Origin: Helicobacter cynogastricus
GTDB taxonomy: Bacteria > Campylobacterota > Campylobacteria > Campylobacterales > Helicobacteraceae
NCBI RefSeq assembly: GCF_900197855.1
Contig: NZ_FZMQ01000005.1
Location: 150,175 to 214,174, forward strand
Reading direction: 5' to 3'
DNA length: 64,000 nt
In this document: one piece after another, positions 62,306 through 64,000 of the stretch
How the letters are laid out: every line of letters begins with the position of its first letter
How positions within the stretch are numbered: the first letter of the stretch is position 1
Notes under the pieces: generated by a model
What the model saw: the letters and a program-made list of their open reading frames with translations, nothing else
Told to the model about the DNA's origin: nothing
Database searches by the model: none
Program-made: the position numbers and the translations under genes

Positions 62306-63087
62306 GCCTCTTCCTTGAGTCTAAAAAAGCTACTCCCGCTGCCACTAAAAAACCATTTAAACTGAGGGTCTAAACCTGCTTCAAACTCTTTAAGAGTGGG
62401 ATAAAGAGTTGTAGCGGGGCGGTAAAGATCATTGAGTATGGATTGTGTAAAGCTTTTCAAGAGATTGACACTGCGCATAGAACACCATAACTTCCCTTTT
62501 TCTGTAGGTAAAGGAAGAGAATCAAATGCCTGATACACCTTTGCAGTTTCGCAAGCGGTATTGAGGGGCGTGCAAATTTCTATTGAGAGGGGACTTTCCT
62601 CAAAAAACTCTACCACCTCTCCAAAGTGGTAGACATTTGCGCTTGAAAAGCCCGAGATAAAAAAATTCACATCGCTCCCCACCTGCGCGCCAATGTGGTA
62701 ACACTGCTCTAAGCTTAAGCCTAATTCCAAACGCGTGTTGAGCTCTCTTAAAAGCACCCCGGCATCACCACTTCCACCTCCAAGCCCTGCCCCCACAGGA
62801 ATATTTTTTTGCACCTCAATGTTTAGGTGCTCTAGACGAGAGCTCAAATCGGAGTTTAGATAGCTTTTGAGGACTTGCAACATTTTGTAGATAGTGTTTT
62901 GTAGGAGTGGGCAGTTAAAATTGCCTTTAAGCGAAAAACAAGAAGAGGGTTTTACTGCTATCCAGTCTTTTACGCTATCTTTTAGCAACACGAGCCTAGA
63001 TACAAGAGTGTGATAACCATTTTCATGGCCACCAATTTTCAAGAAAATATTAACCTTAGGAAAAACCTCAAACTCAAACTCTTTCAC
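62302..63087 (-). CDS. ispE: 4-diphosphocytidyl-2-C-methyl-D-erythritol kinase
   Basis: A 261-residue GHMP kinase of the MEP isoprenoid pathway. [21 protein letters not shown] is the N-terminal substrate block, [15 protein letters not shown]-like [16 protein letters not shown] (near 94) the ATP loop, and [11 protein letters not shown] the C-terminal glycine motif. It supplies precursors for the UppS product. It overlaps csrA by four bases. Confidence 0.94.
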   Translation of the reverse strand: MKEFEFEVFPKVNIFLKIGGHENGYHTLVSRLVLLKDSVKDWIAVKPSSCFSLKGNFNCPLLQNTIYKMLQVLKSYLNSDLSSRLEHLNIEVQKNIPVGAGLGGGSGDAGVLLRELNTRLELGLSLEQCYHIGAQVGSDVNFFISGFSSANVYHFGEVVEFFEESPLSIEICTPLNTACETAKVYQAFDSLPLPTEKGKLWCSMRSVNLLKSFTQSILNDLYRPATTLYPTLKEFEAGLDPQFKWFFSGSGSSFFRLKEEA

Positions 63088-63326
63088 GGCAATTTGCCCA
63101 ATCGAATGGACTTTCCGATGCCTTCTAAAACTGAGTCATCTACGCTTTCAGAGGCTCTTTTATTTTCTATGGCGATGGCTTCTTTAAGCTCAGAGCGCAA
63201 GATGGGGGTGTGAAGCGGAGCTTGAAACCCCAATTTGACGCTCCCCTTGTCAATGGAAATCACCTTAAGGTAAATATCCTCGCCAATAACAACCCCCTCT
63301 CCAAGCTTTCTAGCTAAAATCAACAC
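63084..63326 (-). CDS. csrA: Carbon storage regulator CsrA
   Basis: An 80-residue Csr[21 protein letters not shown] and LGFQAP are conserved in the RNA-binding dimer. CsrA binds GGA motifs in mRNA leaders and controls motility, stress and virulence genes in H. pylori. It is a little longer at the C-terminus than the 61-residue E. coli form, as usual in this group. Confidence 0.95.
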   Translation of the reverse strand: MLILARKLGEGVVIGEDIYLKVISIDKGSVKLGFQAPLHTPILRSELKEAIAIENKRASESVDDSVLEGIGKSIRLGKLP

Positions 63327-63337
63327 CGCATTAAATC

Positions 63338-63844
63338 CTAGTCGTTTGTGTTCTGAGTCTTCTCATTTGTGATCTGAATTGTTTCCATCACATCGTCCTG
63401 TTTCAGAGAATCTAAGACCTTGAGGCTATCTGTATCTTCAATTTGTCCAAAGACCGTGTGTTCGCCATCTAAATGAGGCTGGGGCGCAAAACATAAAAAA
63501 AATTGACTTCCGCCAGTGTCTCTACCTGCATGTGCCATGCTTAAAGCTCCCCTTTTGTGTTTATGGGGATTGTTTTGTACTTCACATTTGATACAATACC
63601 CCGGCCCACCTGTGCCCGTACCAAGAGGACATCCCCCCTGAGCTACAAACCCAGCAATAACCCTATGGAACTTCAAACCATTATAAAACCCTTCTTGGGC
63701 TAAAGTAGCAAAATTGGTTACTGCTTGGGGCGCATCTGTGCCAAACAGACGAACTTTAATCTTGCCTTTGTTGGTAAAAATGGTTGCGTATTGATAAGTT
63801 GCGAGCACTTGAGGGTCGATCTCATAAGTTTTAAGCGGTTTCAT
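63338..63844 (-). CDS. ppiA: Cyclophilin-type peptidyl-prolyl isomerase
   Basis: A 168-residue cyclophilin without a signal peptide, so probably cytoplasmic. [21 protein letters not shown] (near 55) holds the catalytic arginine, [23 protein letters not shown] the binding pocket. It speeds proline isomerisation. It is the first gene of a minus-strand run with csrA and ispE and has a leader of its own. Confidence 0.94.
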   Translation of the reverse strand: MKPLKTYEIDPQVLATYQYATIFTNKGKIKVRLFGTDAPQAVTNFATLAQEGFYNGLKFHRVIAGFVAQGGCPLGTGTGGPGYCIKCEVQNNPHKHKRGALSMAHAGRDTGGSQFFLCFAPQPHLDGEHTVFGQIEDTDSLKVLDSLKQDDVMETIQITNEKTQNTND

Positions 63845-63921
63845 TGTTGTATGCCTTCATTACTAAATAATCAGGGCATTTTACCGATTTGAGCTTAATT
63901 TAAATCATATGGGTTTTATAA

Positions 63922-64000
63922 ATGCTATGGCTCTATGTTTTGATGTCTCTCTTTGTCTTGGACCTGTATGCTGAGGGACTGAATACCTCCCTTATTCATA
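63922..64000 (+). CDS. Partial gene at the right edge, possible membrane or exported protein
   Basis: An open frame from ATG 63922 encodes MLWLYVLMSLFVLDLYAEGL and runs off the window without a stop. The hydrophobic N-terminus could be a signal or membrane helix. It is divergent from the cyclophilin gene. No clear ribosome site is present and no family can be assigned, so it may not be real. Confidence 0.35.
   Translation, partial: MLWLYVLMSLFVLDLYAEGLNTSLIH

Noticed and set aside
1-64000. CRISPR arrays, prophage, insertion sequences and rRNA
   Set aside because: I saw no spaced direct repeats, transposase or integrase motifs, or rRNA sequence in the window.

Overview
The window comes from a gastric, urease-producing Helicobacter that is not H. 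pylori. It holds a complete ureAB-ureIEFGH set, and ureA is the gamma-beta fusion typical of Helicobacter. It also has the acid-gated channel UreI, a Csd3-type endopeptidase, a PgbA-like protein, Helicobacter-type outer membrane proteins and an alpha-1,3-fucosyltransferase. UreB matches what I remember of the H. felis protein better than H. pylori, so an animal-associated gastric species (H. felis, bizzozeronii, salomonis or heilmannii group) is my inference. I ran no database search. H. pylori comparisons are from memory.

Layout. 1-3342: end of a biotin carrier protein, a biotin carboxylase and KipI/KipA-type subunits, together a split biotin-dependent amide or urea carboxylase-like operon. 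3680-6871: efp, fba, a parvulin foldase and an EI24 membrane protein. 6860-12520: crcB, hemD, a rhodanese, a large FAD/Fe-S lactate dehydrogenase, uppS and a HAD phosphatase. 12465-17817: a Wzk-type flippase, peroxiredoxin, a small outer membrane protein, rplY, pth and an LptF/G permease. 17848-20617: a DpnII-type restriction pair, then a fucosyltransferase switched off by a G13 tract in mid-gene. 20620-23404: flgK, an flgN-like gene, flgM and a small membrane protein. 23490-28160: csd3, nudix, pgbA, glcD and ogt.

28161-32466 is a decaying minus-strand oxidoreductase island. It has two aldo/keto reductase relics, a frameshifted MerR regulator, a cupin/carboxymuconolactone decarboxylase gene with one nonsense and one frameshift, and an intact acetyltransferase and flavodoxin-fold reductase. 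32610-34108 is a BstYI/BglII-type restriction-modification pair. 34739-39746 holds mqo, an NlpC/P60 protein, a small phosphatase and rpoD. 39854-43221 holds tatBC, queA, rsmG, two small genes and tRNA-Ser. 43352-51297 is the nickel and acid-resistance block: the urease operon followed by two tandem nixA-type nickel permeases. 51367-56448 holds two TerD-family genes, an HD-domain gene, an exported coiled-coil protein and an outer membrane protein with a perfect metzincin zinc motif. 56449-63844 is a long conserved minus-strand run: mnmE, khpB, yidC, yidD, rnpA, rpmH, exbD, exbB, smpB, ispE, csrA and a cyclophilin.

The most coherent system is acid survival. UreI admits urea, UreAB hydrolyses it, UreEFGH load nickel, and two NixA paralogues import nickel. 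One nixA copy carries a near-consensus Fur operator. The most unusual items are the mid-gene phase switch in the fucosyltransferase, the metzincin signature in a Hof-like outer membrane protein, the paired GATC and RGATCY restriction systems, the split carboxylase in a urea specialist, and the TerD/TerD/HD operon.
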